From NCBI RefSeq assembly GCF_001510895.1, contig NZ_LPWA01000079.1:62001-126000 (forward strand): a DNA stretch of 64,000 nucleotides, given 5' to 3'. Shown piece after piece: positions 1 through 8,509 of this stretch. Source of the DNA: Mesorhizobium loti (GTDB lineage Bacteria; Pseudomonadota; Alphaproteobacteria; Rhizobiales; Rhizobiaceae). The position numbers and the translations under genes are program-made. Numbering within the stretch: the first letter of the stretch is position 1; each line of letters starts with the position of its first letter. The notes beneath the pieces were generated by a model. The model ran no database searches and had not been told where the DNA came from. It saw only the letters and a list, made by a program, of their open reading frames with translations.

Positions 1-92
1 GGCGGCGTGCCGAATAGGGCGGTGTAGGGGGCGTAAGCGTCGGTGGTCAGCGCGACGACTGCTGCAAGATCGTCGGAGTGGGCAACTCTCAT
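1..92 (-). CDS. GNAT-family N-acetyltransferase, 5' part only
   Basis: Only the first 30 or so codons lie in the window; the gene runs off the left edge. The N-terminus reads MRVAHSDDLAAVVALT followed by DAYAPY, which resembles the first strand and helix of GNAT acetyltransferases that act on amines with acetyl-CoA. Its ATG overlaps the stop codon of the DUF302 gene by four bases (ATGA), so it is probably the third gene of a coupled uvrA-DUF302-GNAT unit. No catalytic motif is visible in so short a piece, so the family call is tentative. Confidence 0.5.
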   Translation of the reverse strand, partial: MRVAHSDDLAAVVALTTDAYAPYTALFGTP

Positions 93-499
93 GATTGATT
101 GACTCCAGCAGCGGCCGCGACGACCCTTTTCATGCCCGCGGCGATAGCTGCCACGGCATCTCGGCTGGCATCGCCAAGCCCATGCCACTCGGCCAGCCAA
201 TGCGCATCGTTGTAGGATAGCCAGACCTTGCCTTGCTCGTCTTCCCAGGCGAGTGCCTTGATAGGCAGATCGATGCCCGCAAGCTGCTGATCCTGCATAA
301 GCGGCGTGCCGCCTTTGGGATGGCCGAAGACCAGCAATTCGGTCGGACGCAGCGAAGCTCCGATTTCATGCGCTCCGGCGGCATGGTCGATGCGGGCGAA
401 GACACGCAATCCCGCATGGGTGACGGTCTCGACCAGCCGGTCGATGGTTTCACCGACGCCGAAGCGGCTTTCGACGGAGACGAGGCCGGTATTCGCCAT
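89..499 (-). CDS. DUF302 domain protein
   Basis: A 136-residue protein starting [18 protein letters not shown], with the DUF302 pattern: an N-terminal 'sRFGVGETIDRL' segment, a central 'TELLVFGHPKGGTPLM' strand-loop near residues 53-68, and 'LPIKALAWED' near 78-87. DUF302 proteins are small alpha/beta domains of unproven function, sometimes linked to redox or metal stress. I see no signal peptide. The start was chosen because the ATG overlaps the uvrA stop by one base (TGATG), implying translational coupling. The next gene overlaps its stop by four bases. Confidence 0.85.
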   Translation of the reverse strand: MANTGLVSVESRFGVGETIDRLVETVTHAGLRVFARIDHAAGAHEIGASLRPTELLVFGHPKGGTPLMQDQQLAGIDLPIKALAWEDEQGKVWLSYNDAHWLAEWHGLGDASRDAVAAIAAGMKRVVAAAAGVNQS

Positions 500-3419
500 C
501 ACTCCGCCGCTTCGCGCTTGCCTCCGGGGCGCCGCTCCAGAAGCTCCTTCAGGAATTGGCCGGTGTAGCTCCGTTTCTCGCGCACGATCGCTTCCGGCGT
601 GCCGGAGGCGACCAGCTCGCCGCCGCCGTCGCCGCCTTCGGGGCCGAGGTCGAGCACCCAGTCGGCGGTTTTTATCACCTCGAGATTGTGCTCGATCACC
701 ACCACGGTGTTGCCCTGGTCGACCAACTCGTGCAGCACTTCCAAAAGCTTGGCGACGTCGTGGAAATGCAGGCCGGTGGTCGGCTCGTCGAGGATGTAGA
801 GCGTCTTGCCGGTCGCCTTGCGCGACAGCTCCTTGGCAAGCTTGATGCGCTGCGCCTCGCCGCCCGACAGCGTCGTCGCCTGCTGTCCGATATGGATGTA
901 GCCGAGGCCGACCTGCTTCAGCGTCTCCAGCTTGTCGCGCACACCAGGCACCGCCGAGAAGAAGTCGACGCCTTCCTCGACCGTCATGTCGAGCACGTCG
1001 GCGATCGACTTGCCCTTGAACAGCACGTCCAGCGTCTCGCGGTTGTAGCGCTTGCCGTGGCAGACGTCGCAAGTGACGTAGACGTCGGGCAGGAAGTGCA
1101 TCTCGATCTTGATGACGCCGTCGCCCTGGCAGGCTCGCAGCGGCCGCCCTTGACGTTGAAGGAGAAGCGGCCCGGCTGATAGCCGCGCGCCTTGGCCTCC
1201 GGCAATCCGGCGAACCAGTCGCGGATCGGCGTGAAGGCGCCGGTATAGGTGGCCGGGTTGGAACGCGGCGTGCGGCCGATCGGCGACTGGTCGATGTCGA
1301 TGACCTTGTCGAGGAATTCCAGGCCCTCGATGCGGTCATGCTCGGCCGGATGCTCGCGCGAGCCCATGATCCTGCGCGAGGCCGCCTTGAACAGCGTCTC
1401 GATCAGGAAGGTCGACTTGCCGCCCCCGGACACGCCGGTGACGCAGGTGAAGGTGCCGAGCGGGATCTCCGCCGTGACGTTCTTCAGATTGTTGCCGCGC
1501 GCGCCGACGACCTTGATCCGACGGTTCTTCTTCGCCTCGCGGCGCACCTCCGGCGTCGCCACTTCGAGTTCGCCCGAAAGATATTTGCCGGTGATCGAGG
1601 CGGGTGTCGCCATGATCTGCTGCGGCGTGCCCTGCGCGATGATCTCTCCGCCATGGATGCCGGCGGCCGGGCCGATATCGACGACGTAGTCGGCATGCAG
1701 GATGGCGTCCTCGTCGTGCTCGACGACGATCACCGTGTTGCCGATGTCGCGCAGGTGCTTGAGCGTGTCGAGCAGGCGCGCATTGTCGCGCTGGTGCAGG
1801 CCGATCGACGGCTCGTCCAGAACATAGAGCACGCCGGTCAGGCCGGAGCCGATCTGCGAGGCGAGACGGATGCGCTGGCTTTCGCCGCCCGACAGCGTGC
1901 CGGAATTGCGCGACAGCGTCAGATAGTCGAGGCCAACATCGTTCAGGAAGCGCAGCCGCTCGCGGATTTCCTTGAGCACCCGGACCGCGATCTCGTTCTG
2001 CTTGTCGTTGAGCTGCGCCGGCAGGTCGGTGAACCACTGGTCGGCCTTGCGGATCGACTGTTCGGTGACCTCGCCGATATGCTTTCCGGCGATCTTCACC
2101 GCCAGCGCCTCCGGCTTCAGCCGGTAGCCGTTGCAGGCGGGGCAGGGGGTGGCCGACATGAAGCGCTCGATCTCCTCGCGCATCCAGGCGGACTCGGTCT
2201 CCTTCCAGCGCCGGTCGAGATTGGGGATGACACCCTCGAAGGTCTTGGTGGTCTTATAGGAGCGCAGGCCGTCGTCATACTGGAAGGTGATCTCGCGCTC
2301 GCCGGTGCCGTGCAGCACGGCCTGCTGCGCCTCGGCGCTCAGGTCCTTGAACTTGTCGCCGAGCTTGAAACCGTAGGCCTTGCCGAGCGCTTCCAGCGTC
2401 TGCGCGTAATAGGGCGAGGTCGACTTCGCCCACGGGCTGATGGCGCCGTCGCGCAGCGAGACGTTCTCGTCCGGCACGACGAGGTTGGCGTCGATGGCGC
2501 GCTGGCTTCCGAGGCCATCGCAGGTCGGGCAGGCGCCGAACGGGTTGTTGAAGGAAAACAGCCTGGGCTCGATCTCAGGAATGGTGAAGCCGGACACCGG
2601 GCAGGCGAATTTTTCCGAGAACATGATGCGCTCATGCGTCTCGTTCTTCGACTTGTTGACCGAGTCCTCGCCCGTCCGGCTGGCGTCGAGCGGCCTGTCG
2701 GCGAATTCGGCCACCGCCAGCCCGTCGGCAAGCTTCAGCGCGGTCTCCATCGAGTCTGCCAATCGGGTGGCGAGATCGCCGCGCACGACGATGCGGTCGA
2801 CGACCACGTCGATGTCATGCTTGTACTTCTTGTCCAGCGCCGGAACGTCGGCGATCTCGTAGAAGACGCCGTCGACCTTGACGCGCTGGAACCCCTTCTT
2901 CTGCAGCTCCAGCAGTTCCTTGCGGTACTCGCCCTTGCGGCCGCGCACGATCGGCGCCAGCAGATAGAGGCGCGTGCCTTCGTCCAGCGCCAGCACGCGA
3001 TCGACCATCTGGCTGACCGTCTGGCTCTCGATCGGCAGGCCGGTGGCCGGCGAATAGGGGATGCCGACGCGCGCGAACAAAAGGCGCATGTAGTCGTAGA
3101 TTTCGGTGACGGTGCCGACCGTCGAACGCGGGTTGCGCGAGGTGGTCTTCTGCTCGATCGAGATGGCGGGCGACAGGCCGTCGATCTGGTCGACGTCCGG
3201 CTTCTGCATCATCTCCAGGAACTGTCGGGCATAGGCCGACAGGCTTTCGACATAACGGCGCTGGCCCTCGGCATAGATGGTGTCGAAGGCGAGCGACGAC
3301 TTGCCGGACCCTGACAGTCCGGTCATGACGATCAGGCTGTCACGCGGCAGGTCGAGATCGACGTTCTTGAGATTGTGTTCGCGCGCCCCGCGAATGGAAA
3401 GGTATTTTTGGTCGGCCAT
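499..3419 (-). CDS. uvrA: UvrABC excinuclease subunit A, with an apparent one-base frameshift
   Basis: UvrA is the damage-sensing ATPase of nucleotide excision repair. The reading starts [16 protein letters not shown] and shows the first Walker A (GLSGSGKSS), two ABC signatures ([12 protein letters not shown] and [12 protein letters not shown]), a second Walker A (GVSGGGKST) and CxxC zinc-finger elements. Repairing one missing base gives 973 residues, the usual length. Frame is lost just after base 1134, between Glu and Ala of the third zinc-finger CEAC motif: the coding strand reads GAGCCTGC where GAGGCCTGC is expected. All downstream sequence is normal in the other frame to the stop at 499. 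I read this as a sequencing deletion. A LexA box lies about 256 bases upstream. Confidence 0.93.
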
Positions 3420-3674
3420 CGCCGGTCGCCGCCTCAGGTCTGGAATTTGCTGGATTGGGCGGGGTCGTCCCGGCCATCCCTTATGTAGGTAATTTCGCCG
3501 CTGCGTCGAGAGACGCCACAATTCTCGATCCACAGCGCCGCGCGTCCTCTCGGACGCGCAAAGGACGCTGTGGCACTTTGACTTCACGTATGATCCTTTC
3601 CGAAAAACAATTTCGTTTTTCGGGGTCATGCGTCTAGCGTTTAACCGTCTTTCGCGTGGGCGGGCAAGCGGAAA

Positions 3675-3689
3675 GAACAAAGGCCGAAC
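3675..3689 (-). promoter_or_regulatory. LexA (SOS) box upstream of uvrA
   Basis: On the uvrA coding strand the site reads GTTCGGCCTTTGTTC, an exact match to the alphaproteobacterial LexA consensus GTTC-N7-GTTC. A possible promoter (TTGTCA, 17-base spacer, TGTTCT) overlaps it, so LexA binding would cover the -10 element. Known biology: uvrA is a conserved SOS gene in this class. Confidence 0.75.
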
Positions 3690-4206
3690 ACGCTCCTGAC
3701 AAAGCGTTGTGGAAACAATCGCGAGAAGCGCTGTGGAAACAGCGGTCGCAAAGCCGCCAATCGGCAGACGGTATGGACTTACCTGAACGTAACCTCCAAG
3801 CAATCACATTTTTCGGTAACCGGCTATTCAACGGTTGACGCCGCCGACTCACGGGAGCAGTGTTGGGTGTCAGCGAAGCCGGCCGTCTGTCGATGGCCTC
3901 GCCACCCCAAGGTGGCCTGCGAGACGCCGCAGGCGTTTGCGACTAGAGCTTCGTAGGACAATGGTCGCAACGGACAGAAGGAGCGGAGCATGACGCCACC
4001 GGACAGTCCCTTGAGGCTCCACGCTACGATGGAGCCGCGGCGGGCATAAGTGCCAGGGTGGGCGTGAGCGCCAACCCGACAAACCGTGACCTGCCGATTT
4101 CGTACAATCAGAGACCATAGTCGGATCGTCGGCCGAGCGCCGCGTTGCATCCGAAACAGAACGCCGGCAGTCCACTCCCGGCTAAAGTTGGGTTTCAGAT
4201 CCATGA

Positions 4207-4242
4207 AAGCCCCGTCCACCTGCGGAAGCAGTGGCGGGGCTT
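4207..4242. terminator. Strong hairpin, terminator-like
   Basis: AAGCCCCG-t-CCAC pairs with GTGG-CGGGGCTT around an 11-base loop; one bulged base interrupts a 12-bp stem. On the plus strand it is followed by 'acatttt', a weak T tract. It lies about 50 bases past the end of the small exported-protein gene on the minus strand and may also end a plus-strand transcript. Confidence 0.5.
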
Positions 4243-4294
4243 ACATTTTGAGGGCAGAACGGAGGCTCGTATCCCGCAGCCGGCCACTCGCCGA

Positions 4295-4579
4295 TCAGTG
4301 ATTGGGTGGCCTGATGCCGCCGGTTGCCATGTCGATGGTTATGATGCCGGAAATCCTGACATCGGTGTCGCCGATCTTGAACGTGCCATTGCTGCCGGCG
4401 GGTAGCGCATCGTTCGGCTCAGGCTGCGGGGCAGGCTTGGCGATGCGATAGTCGCCGCCGACGCCCGGCAATTTCTGCGTCGAACTGTCGTCGGCAAAAA
4501 CTGCCGTGCTGCCAATCAGAGCGCCAGCGAGAGCGGCGAGGGCGATGCGCAAATGTCTGGATTTCCGGTGCGTCGTCAT
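4295..4579 (-). CDS. Small exported hypothetical protein
   Basis: A 94-residue product starting MTTHRKSRHLRIALAALAG with a typical signal peptide (basic n-region, Ala/Leu core, likely cleavage after VFA). The mature part is short and polar, has a Pro-rich stretch (KPAPQPEPND) and ends with a small beta-like segment 'GTFKIGDTDVRISGII'. I do not recognise a family. The ATG at 4579 was preferred to an upstream in-frame ATG because it places the signal peptide at the terminus. It lies downstream of clpP, separated by a 13-bp hairpin, so it is probably transcribed on its own. Confidence 0.6.
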   Translation of the reverse strand: MTTHRKSRHLRIALAALAGALIGSTAVFADDSSTQKLPGVGGDYRIAKPAPQPEPNDALPAGSNGTFKIGDTDVRISGIITIDMATGGIRPPNH

Positions 4580-4614
4580 TCGCCAACTATAGAGGCGCGC
4601 CGAAAGCGAGGCCA

Positions 4615-4643
4615 GACGCGCGGCAATCAAATTGCCGCGCGTC
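4615..4643 (-). terminator. Perfect 13-bp hairpin after clpP
   Basis: GACGCGCGGCAAT and ATTGCCGCGCGTC pair perfectly around a three-base loop, nine bases beyond the clpP stop codon. There is no T run, as is common for GC-rich alphaproteobacteria. It could terminate clpP or protect its mRNA end. Confidence 0.65.
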
Positions 4644-4651
4644 CGTCCACC

Positions 4652-5257
4652 TCAGGCCGCCTTCTTGCGCGTGTCGTAGACGTGATCGACGAGGCCCCAG
4701 GCCTTCGCTTCCTCGGCGGTCATGAAATAGTCGCGGTCGAGTGTGCGCTCGACCTCTTCGTAGCTCCGCCCGCAATGCTTGGCATAGAGCTCCGTCATAT
4801 GACGCTTGGTGCGCAGGATGTCCTCGGCATGACGCTGGATATCGGAGGCCTGGCCCTGAAAACCGCCGAGCGGTTGATGCAGCACGATCCGGGTGTTGGG
4901 CAGCGCGATACGCCGGCCGGGCGAGCCGGCCATAAGCAGGAATGAGCCCATCGATGCCGCAAAGCCCATGCAGACCGTCGACACCGGGCAGGAGATGTAC
5001 TGCATCGTGTCGTAGATGGCGAAGCCGCTGGTCACCACGCCGCCCGGCGAGTTGATGTAGATCGATATCTCCTTGTCGGGATGATCCGATTCCAGCGACA
5101 AAAGCTGCGCGCAGACCAGAGCCGACACGCCGTCATTGATCTCGCCGTTGATGAAGACGATGCGCTCGCGCAGCAGCCGCGAGAAAATGTCGAAGGCGCG
5201 CTCACCGCGGCTCGACTGCTCGATCACCATCGGCACCAGATTGGCAAAGGCGCTCAT
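4652..5257 (-). CDS. clpP: ATP-dependent Clp protease proteolytic subunit
   Basis: A 201-residue ClpP. The catalytic Ser sits in GFAASMGS (Ser102), the His in LHQPLGG (His127), and the Asp in the TLDRD segment near residue 174. The hydrophobic start '[22 protein letters not shown]' matches ClpP N-termini that follow the propeptide. The ATG at 5257 was chosen because a GAGGAG ribosome site lies eight bases upstream. It works with ClpA or ClpX; a clpS-clpA pair lies at the far end of this window. It follows the ArsR/SRPBCC pair by 26 bases and may be co-transcribed with it. Rhizobia usually have several clpP paralogues, and I cannot tell which this is. Confidence 0.93.
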   Translation of the reverse strand: MSAFANLVPMVIEQSSRGERAFDIFSRLLRERIVFINGEINDGVSALVCAQLLSLESDHPDKEISIYINSPGGVVTSGFAIYDTMQYISCPVSTVCMGFAASMGSFLLMAGSPGRRIALPNTRIVLHQPLGGFQGQASDIQRHAEDILRTKRHMTELYAKHCGRSYEEVERTLDRDYFMTAEEAKAWGLVDHVYDTRKKAA

Positions 5258-5283
5258 GGCCAGGTCTCCTCGATTGTCATTGG

Positions 5284-5754
5284 TCAAGCCGCGCGCAGCA
5301 TCATGCATGGCGCATTGGCGGCGGTTGGATTCTTGCGTGCATTCAGCGAGAGCCCGCAGCCTGCGCCTGCAACGGCGAGGACAGGCTGCGCCACCGGCAC
5401 GAAGCCGTCATGAACGATGCTGAGATGCGTGCCGCCGGAGGCCGTGCGCGCGAGCGTGAAGGTGACGACACTGTCGAATGCCGGAAGCGGATCGGCAGCG
5501 CCCGGCCGCTCGCGCCAGGAATAGCGCAGCAGCTTGCCGGGCTCGGCCTCGAGCACCTCGCATTCGATCCGCGCGTCCGGTCCGGCAAAGGCGAAGCGCT
5601 TGCCGGTTTCCGGCTTGATGTCATTCGGCATCATCCAGGCGGCGAGCAGCTCCGGCTCGGAGAGCGCCCGCCAGACCTTTTCCGGCGGATCTGGAAGCTC
5701 GCATTCGAAGCTGAGCGGCGCCTCGGTCGCTGTCGGATGTTTTATTGCTGTCAT
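5284..5754 (-). CDS. SRPBCC (AHSA1-like) domain protein
   Basis: A 156-residue protein with the START/Bet v 1-like AHSA1 fold seen in '[16 protein letters not shown]' near residue 16, '[16 protein letters not shown]' near 36, and 'RLRYSW'-type strands ahead of a C-terminal '[12 protein letters not shown]'. Members bind hydrophobic ligands in a helix-grip cavity; the ligand is unknown. The gene overlaps the upstream ArsR regulator by four bases, a very common pairing in which the regulator controls the SRPBCC gene. The C-terminal tail beyond residue 130 is longer than in most relatives. Confidence 0.85.
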   Translation of the reverse strand: MTAIKHPTATEAPLSFECELPDPPEKVWRALSEPELLAAWMMPNDIKPETGKRFAFAGPDARIECEVLEAEPGKLLRYSWRERPGAADPLPAFDSVVTFTLARTASGGTHLSIVHDGFVPVAQPVLAVAGAGCGLSLNARKNPTAANAPCMMLRAA

Positions 5755-6065
5755 TGGTCCATTTCCTTCAGAACCGTCTTCAACCTCTCGATGCGCTCCG
5801 GCCAGAAGGCGCGGTAGCGTTCGATCCAGCCGAGCAGGGGGTCCAACCCTTGCGGCTCGGCGCGGTAATAGGCGTTGCGGCCGGCGCGCCGCTCGGCCAC
5901 GAGGCCGGCGCCGCGCAGCACGGCAAGGTGCTGCGAGACCGCGGGCTGCGACACGCTCATGCCGGCGCGCAGCTCCGACACCGTCATCTCGCCGGCCGCC
6001 AGCCGCTCATAGACCGCGCGCCGAGTCGGATCGGCCAAGGCCCGGAAAATCTCTGTTTCGATCAT
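5751..6065 (-). CDS. ArsR-family winged-helix regulator
   Basis: A 104-residue protein with the classic ArsR/SmtB winged helix: 'IFRALADPTRRAVYERL', 'MTVSELRAGM', recognition helix 'SQPAVSQHLAVLRGAGLV', then the wing 'AERRAGRNAYYRAE'. There are no Cys residues that would form a metal site, so it belongs to the non-metal group paired with SRPBCC genes. It probably represses its own operon. It starts 236 bases from ssb and is divergent from it, so the two promoters share that interval. Confidence 0.9.
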   Translation of the reverse strand: MIETEIFRALADPTRRAVYERLAAGEMTVSELRAGMSVSQPAVSQHLAVLRGAGLVAERRAGRNAYYRAEPQGLDPLLGWIERYRAFWPERIERLKTVLKEMDQ

Positions 6066-6160
6066 GGCAAAAGCATAAGTCGATACTTATCGATTTGGCA
6101 AGCGGCTATTTGATCGCCATATCGAGATATGCCGGCCTGACCAGCCTTTGCTGACATTCC

Positions 6161-6189
6161 TTGACAGAGTTGGCGGTTACGAATAGAAC
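6161..6189 (+). promoter_or_regulatory. Predicted ssb promoter
   Basis: TTGACA at 6161-6166, a 17-base spacer and TAGAAC at 6184-6189 make a near-consensus sigma-70-type promoter. The -10 hexamer shares its last four bases with the left half of the LexA box, which explains how LexA would repress it. Confidence 0.6.
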
Positions 6190-6200
6190 GAAAAGAGAAC
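6186..6200 (+). promoter_or_regulatory. LexA (SOS) box upstream of ssb
   Basis: The site reads GAACGAAAAGAGAAC, an exact GAAC-N7-GAAC match, 102 bases before the ssb start and overlapping the -10 element. SOS control of ssb is known in many bacteria. Confidence 0.75.
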
Positions 6201-6301
6201 AAAAACCTTGTGGGAAAAGCCAGCCTTTGCGGGCATGGGAGACCTACAGGCTGTAAGGTGAGCGACTTAAAATTTGTTTCGGATGAGCGCGGAGAAGTAC
6301 G

Positions 6302-6820
6302 ATGGCGGGTAGCGTCAACAAGGTCATTCTGGTCGGCAATCTCGGGGCGGACCCTGAAATCCGCCGCCTGAATTCGGGCGATCCGGTCGTCAACATCCGC
6401 ATCGCCACGTCGGAGAGCTGGCGCGACAAGAACTCGGGCGAGCGCAAGGAAAAGACCGAGTGGCACAATGTCGTCATCTTCAACGACCAGATCGCCAAGG
6501 TGGCCGAGCAGTATCTGAAGAAGGGCATGAAGGTCTATGTCGAGGGCCAGTTGCAGACGCGCAAATGGCAGGACCAGACCGGCAACGACCGCTATACGAC
6601 CGAGGTCGTGCTGCAGAAATTCCGCGGCGAACTGCAGATGCTCGACGCGCGCGGCGAAGGTGGCGGCCAGGTCGGCAACTATGCCGGCGGCGGCAACAGC
6701 CGCGGCTCCGATTTCGGCCAGTCTGGACCGAACGAAGGGTTTAGCCGTGGCGGCGGTGGCGGCTCCAGGGGCGGTGGCGGCGGTTCGTCGCGCGAGCTGG
6801 ACGACGAGATTCCGTTCTAA
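6302..6820 (+). CDS. ssb: Single-stranded DNA-binding protein
   Basis: A 172-residue SSB. Residues 1 to about 110 form the OB fold (starts [21 protein letters not shown], with 'WHNVVIF' and '[14 protein letters not shown]'). A Gly/Ser-rich flexible linker follows, including [12 protein letters not shown], and the protein ends in the acidic tip DDEIPF that recruits repair and replication partners. A GGAG ribosome site lies upstream of the ATG. It has a strong promoter overlapped by a LexA box, so basal replication expression with SOS induction is likely. Confidence 0.97.
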   Translation: MAGSVNKVILVGNLGADPEIRRLNSGDPVVNIRIATSESWRDKNSGERKEKTEWHNVVIFNDQIAKVAEQYLKKGMKVYVEGQLQTRKWQDQTGNDRYTTEVVLQKFRGELQMLDARGEGGGQVGNYAGGGNSRGSDFGQSGPNEGFSRGGGGGSRGGGGGSSRELDDEIPF

Positions 6821-6852
6821 GCCTCACGAGAGGGTCATTTGAGGGAGGCGCG

Positions 6853-7251
6853 ATGTCGCTCGGACCGCTGCTGTCAGCGCCGCCTCCCATCCCATGGCAT
6901 GCGTTTGCCGCCTTTGCCGCGCTGGCGATAGGCGGAGCGCAATTGGCGCTGCCGAAAGGCACGCCGCGCCATCGCGCGTTGGGCTATGTCTGGGCCGGGC
7001 TGATGCTAATCGTCGCCATCTCCAGCTTCTGGATCCCGCAGATACGTCTGATCGGGCCATTCGGCCCGATCCATATCCTGTCGATCCTGGTGATGGTCAC
7101 AGCACCGCTGGCTGTATGGTACGCGCATACTCACAAGGTGGCCGCGCATCGCGGCGCCATGATAAAGCTCTATCTCTTCGCGCTGATCGGCGCCGGCATT
7201 TTTACGCTGCTGCCTGGCCGCATCATGCACGCCGTCGTGTTCGGCCAGTAG
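6853..7251 (+). CDS. DUF2306-type small membrane protein
   Basis: A 132-residue integral membrane protein with about four hydrophobic segments (near residues 15-35, 45-65, 70-92 and 105-125). The motif 'KGTPRHRALGYVWAGLM' near residues 35-52 and the later 'KVAAHRGAMIKLY' with conserved His residues are typical of the DUF2306 group, whose function is unknown. It lies 32 bases after ssb in the same direction and may be partly co-transcribed with it. A GGGAGG ribosome site precedes the ATG. Confidence 0.75.
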   Translation: MSLGPLLSAPPPIPWHAFAAFAALAIGGAQLALPKGTPRHRALGYVWAGLMLIVAISSFWIPQIRLIGPFGPIHILSILVMVTAPLAVWYAHTHKVAAHRGAMIKLYLFALIGAGIFTLLPGRIMHAVVFGQ

Positions 7252-7280
7252 GGCAATCATAACTTGCAAGGAAGATTATC

Positions 7281-7706
7281 GTGAAAGCACGCGTCAAATG
7301 GGTCGAGGAACGCACCTTTGTCGGCGAGTCCGGCAGCGGTCACAAGGTGGTCCTGGGCACCGCGCATGGGCCGGAAGGGCGGACGCCCGGACCGAGCCCG
7401 ATGGAGCTGGTGCTGATCGGCACCGGCGGCTGCTCGGCCTATGACGTCGTCCACATCCTGGAAAAAGGTCGCGAGGCGGTGGAGGATTGCGTGGTCGAAC
7501 TCGACGCCGACCGCGCGGAAACCGAGCCGCGCGTCTTCACCCGCATCCACATGCATTTCATCGTCAAGGGTCGCGCGCTGTCGCGCGACAAGGTGAAACG
7601 CGCGATCGACCTTTCGATCGAAAAGTACTGCTCGGCCACCGCGATGATGGCCAAGACGGCGACGGTCACGCACGACTTCGAGGTTGTTGATACGGCGGCG
7701 AAGTAG
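7281..7706 (+). CDS. OsmC-family protein (YhfA-like)
   Basis: A 141-residue OsmC-fold protein. The family marks are 'TPGPSPMELVLIGTGGCSAYDVVHILEK' in the middle (split here by function: the Cys of GGCS is the conserved reactive Cys) and 'KYCSATAMMAKTA' near the C-terminus, giving the second conserved Cys. OsmC/Ohr proteins reduce peroxides; the YhfA subgroup has no proven substrate. Its TAG stop codon is the first triplet of an eight-base tandem repeat array, so repeat slippage could not extend it: every repeat unit supplies another TAG. Confidence 0.88.
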   Translation: MKARVKWVEERTFVGESGSGHKVVLGTAHGPEGRTPGPSPMELVLIGTGGCSAYDVVHILEKGREAVEDCVVELDADRAETEPRVFTRIHMHFIVKGRALSRDKVKRAIDLSIEKYCSATAMMAKTATVTHDFEVVDTAAK

Positions 7707-7780
7707 GGCAGTAGGGCAGTAGGGCAGTAGGGCAGTAGGGCAGTAGGGCAGTAGGGCAGTAGGGCAGTAGGGCAGTAGGG
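7704..7780 (+). repeat. Tandem array of nine TAGGGCAG units
   Basis: Nine exact copies of the eight-mer TAGGGCAG run from 7704 to 7775, with a partial tenth (TAGGG) to 7780. The array begins inside the osmC-like stop codon and ends seven bases before the stop of marC on the other strand. There are no spacers, so it is a microsatellite, not a CRISPR. A related seven-base array (AGGCAGT x3) occurs at 24554-24574. Confidence 0.95.
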
Positions 7781-7787
7781 ATACTGT

Positions 7788-8417
7788 TCAGGCTGCCATC
7801 AGCGCCCTGACGCCGTCCGCCACGAACTGCACGGCAAGCGCCGCCAGGATGACGCCCAGCAGCCTCGTCAGGATCGAGCGGCCTGTCTGGCCGAGGATGC
7901 GGTCGATGCGTTCTGCCAGAACGAACACCAGATAGGTGAGCACAAGGCAGATCGCGATGATGCCGACCAGCGCGGCTTGAGCGCCAAAGCCCTCGAAATG
8001 GCCCGACAGCAGCACGGTCGCCGAAATCGCGCCGGGGCCGGCGATCAGCGGGATCGCCAGCGGGAAGGCGGCGATGTTGTGGATCATGTCCTTGGTGACG
8101 GCGACGTCGCCGATCTTCTCCTTGCGGTCCTGGCGGCGCTCGAACACCATTTCGAAGGCGATGAAGAAGAGCAGGAAACCGCCGGCGACGCGGAAGGCCG
8201 GCAGCGTGATGCCGAATACCGACAGGATCGAGGCGCCTGCGACGGCGAACAGCGCCATCACCAGGAAGCCGATTACCGAAGCGCGCACCGAGACCTGCTG
8301 GCGCTCCTCGCGGTTCATGCCGCGCGTGACGGCAAGAAAGAGTGGCGCCAGACCTGGTGGGTCGATGGTCACCAGGATGGTGACGAAGGCATTGAACAGG
8401 CTGTCGAAGCTCGGCAT
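7788..8417 (-). CDS. MarC-family membrane protein
   Basis: A 209-residue protein with six predicted transmembrane segments, in the order of the MarC family: 'FVTILVTIDPPGLAPLFLAVT' at the start, 'GGFLLFFIAFEMVF' in the middle, 'AFPLAIPLIAGPGAISATVLL' near residues 117-137, and a C-terminal 'LTRLLGVILAALAVQFVADGV'. The IDP and AGPG motifs are hallmarks. MarC was once thought to be a drug pump, but its role is not established. The gene converges on the osmC-like gene across the repeat array. Confidence 0.93.
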   Translation of the reverse strand: MPSFDSLFNAFVTILVTIDPPGLAPLFLAVTRGMNREERQQVSVRASVIGFLVMALFAVAGASILSVFGITLPAFRVAGGFLLFFIAFEMVFERRQDRKEKIGDVAVTKDMIHNIAAFPLAIPLIAGPGAISATVLLSGHFEGFGAQAALVGIIAICLVLTYLVFVLAERIDRILGQTGRSILTRLLGVILAALAVQFVADGVRALMAA

Positions 8418-8509
8418 CGCTGGTCCCCTCCCGCCGGGCGAAGCCCAAGCTCCGCAATTGGTAGAGCAAAGCGGGAGCGGTGGGAACAGGACGGGAGGAT
8501 TTCAGCCGG

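Larger units (their letters stand above)
3420..4294. other. 875-base intergenic region rich in hairpins
   Basis: No protein gene is supported here; the frames that stay open have no recognisable domain. It holds the uvrA LexA box (3675-3689), two near-identical 16-base direct repeats AAGCGyTGTGGAAACA at 3702-3717 and 3726-3741, and a run of perfect or near-perfect stems: 3901-3916 (GCCACC/GGTGGC), 3915-3934 (GCCTGCG/CGCAGGC), 4015-4036 (GGCTCCA/TGGAGCC), 4056-4077, and the strong stem at 4207-4242. The density of stems suggests a structured RNA or a palindromic repeat, but I cannot match it to tmRNA, RNase P RNA, SRP RNA or 6S RNA. Confidence 0.6.

Noticed and set aside
1338..3314. Long open frame opposite uvrA (658 codons)
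   Set aside because: It is a shadow of the GC-rich uvrA gene: low-complexity His/Arg/Leu/Gly composition and no domain. Similar shadows opposite sulP (12253-14115), gyrA (14620-16374), the glpK/glpV region (36528-38207) and clpA (62149-63924) were dropped for the same reason.
3841..4242. tmRNA, RNase P RNA, SRP RNA or 6S RNA
   Set aside because: The tag codons, the P4 core, the SRP Alu loop and the 6S bubble could not be found on either strand, so the region is described only as hairpin-rich.
7704..7780. CRISPR array
   Set aside because: The repeats are eight bases and contiguous, without spacers.
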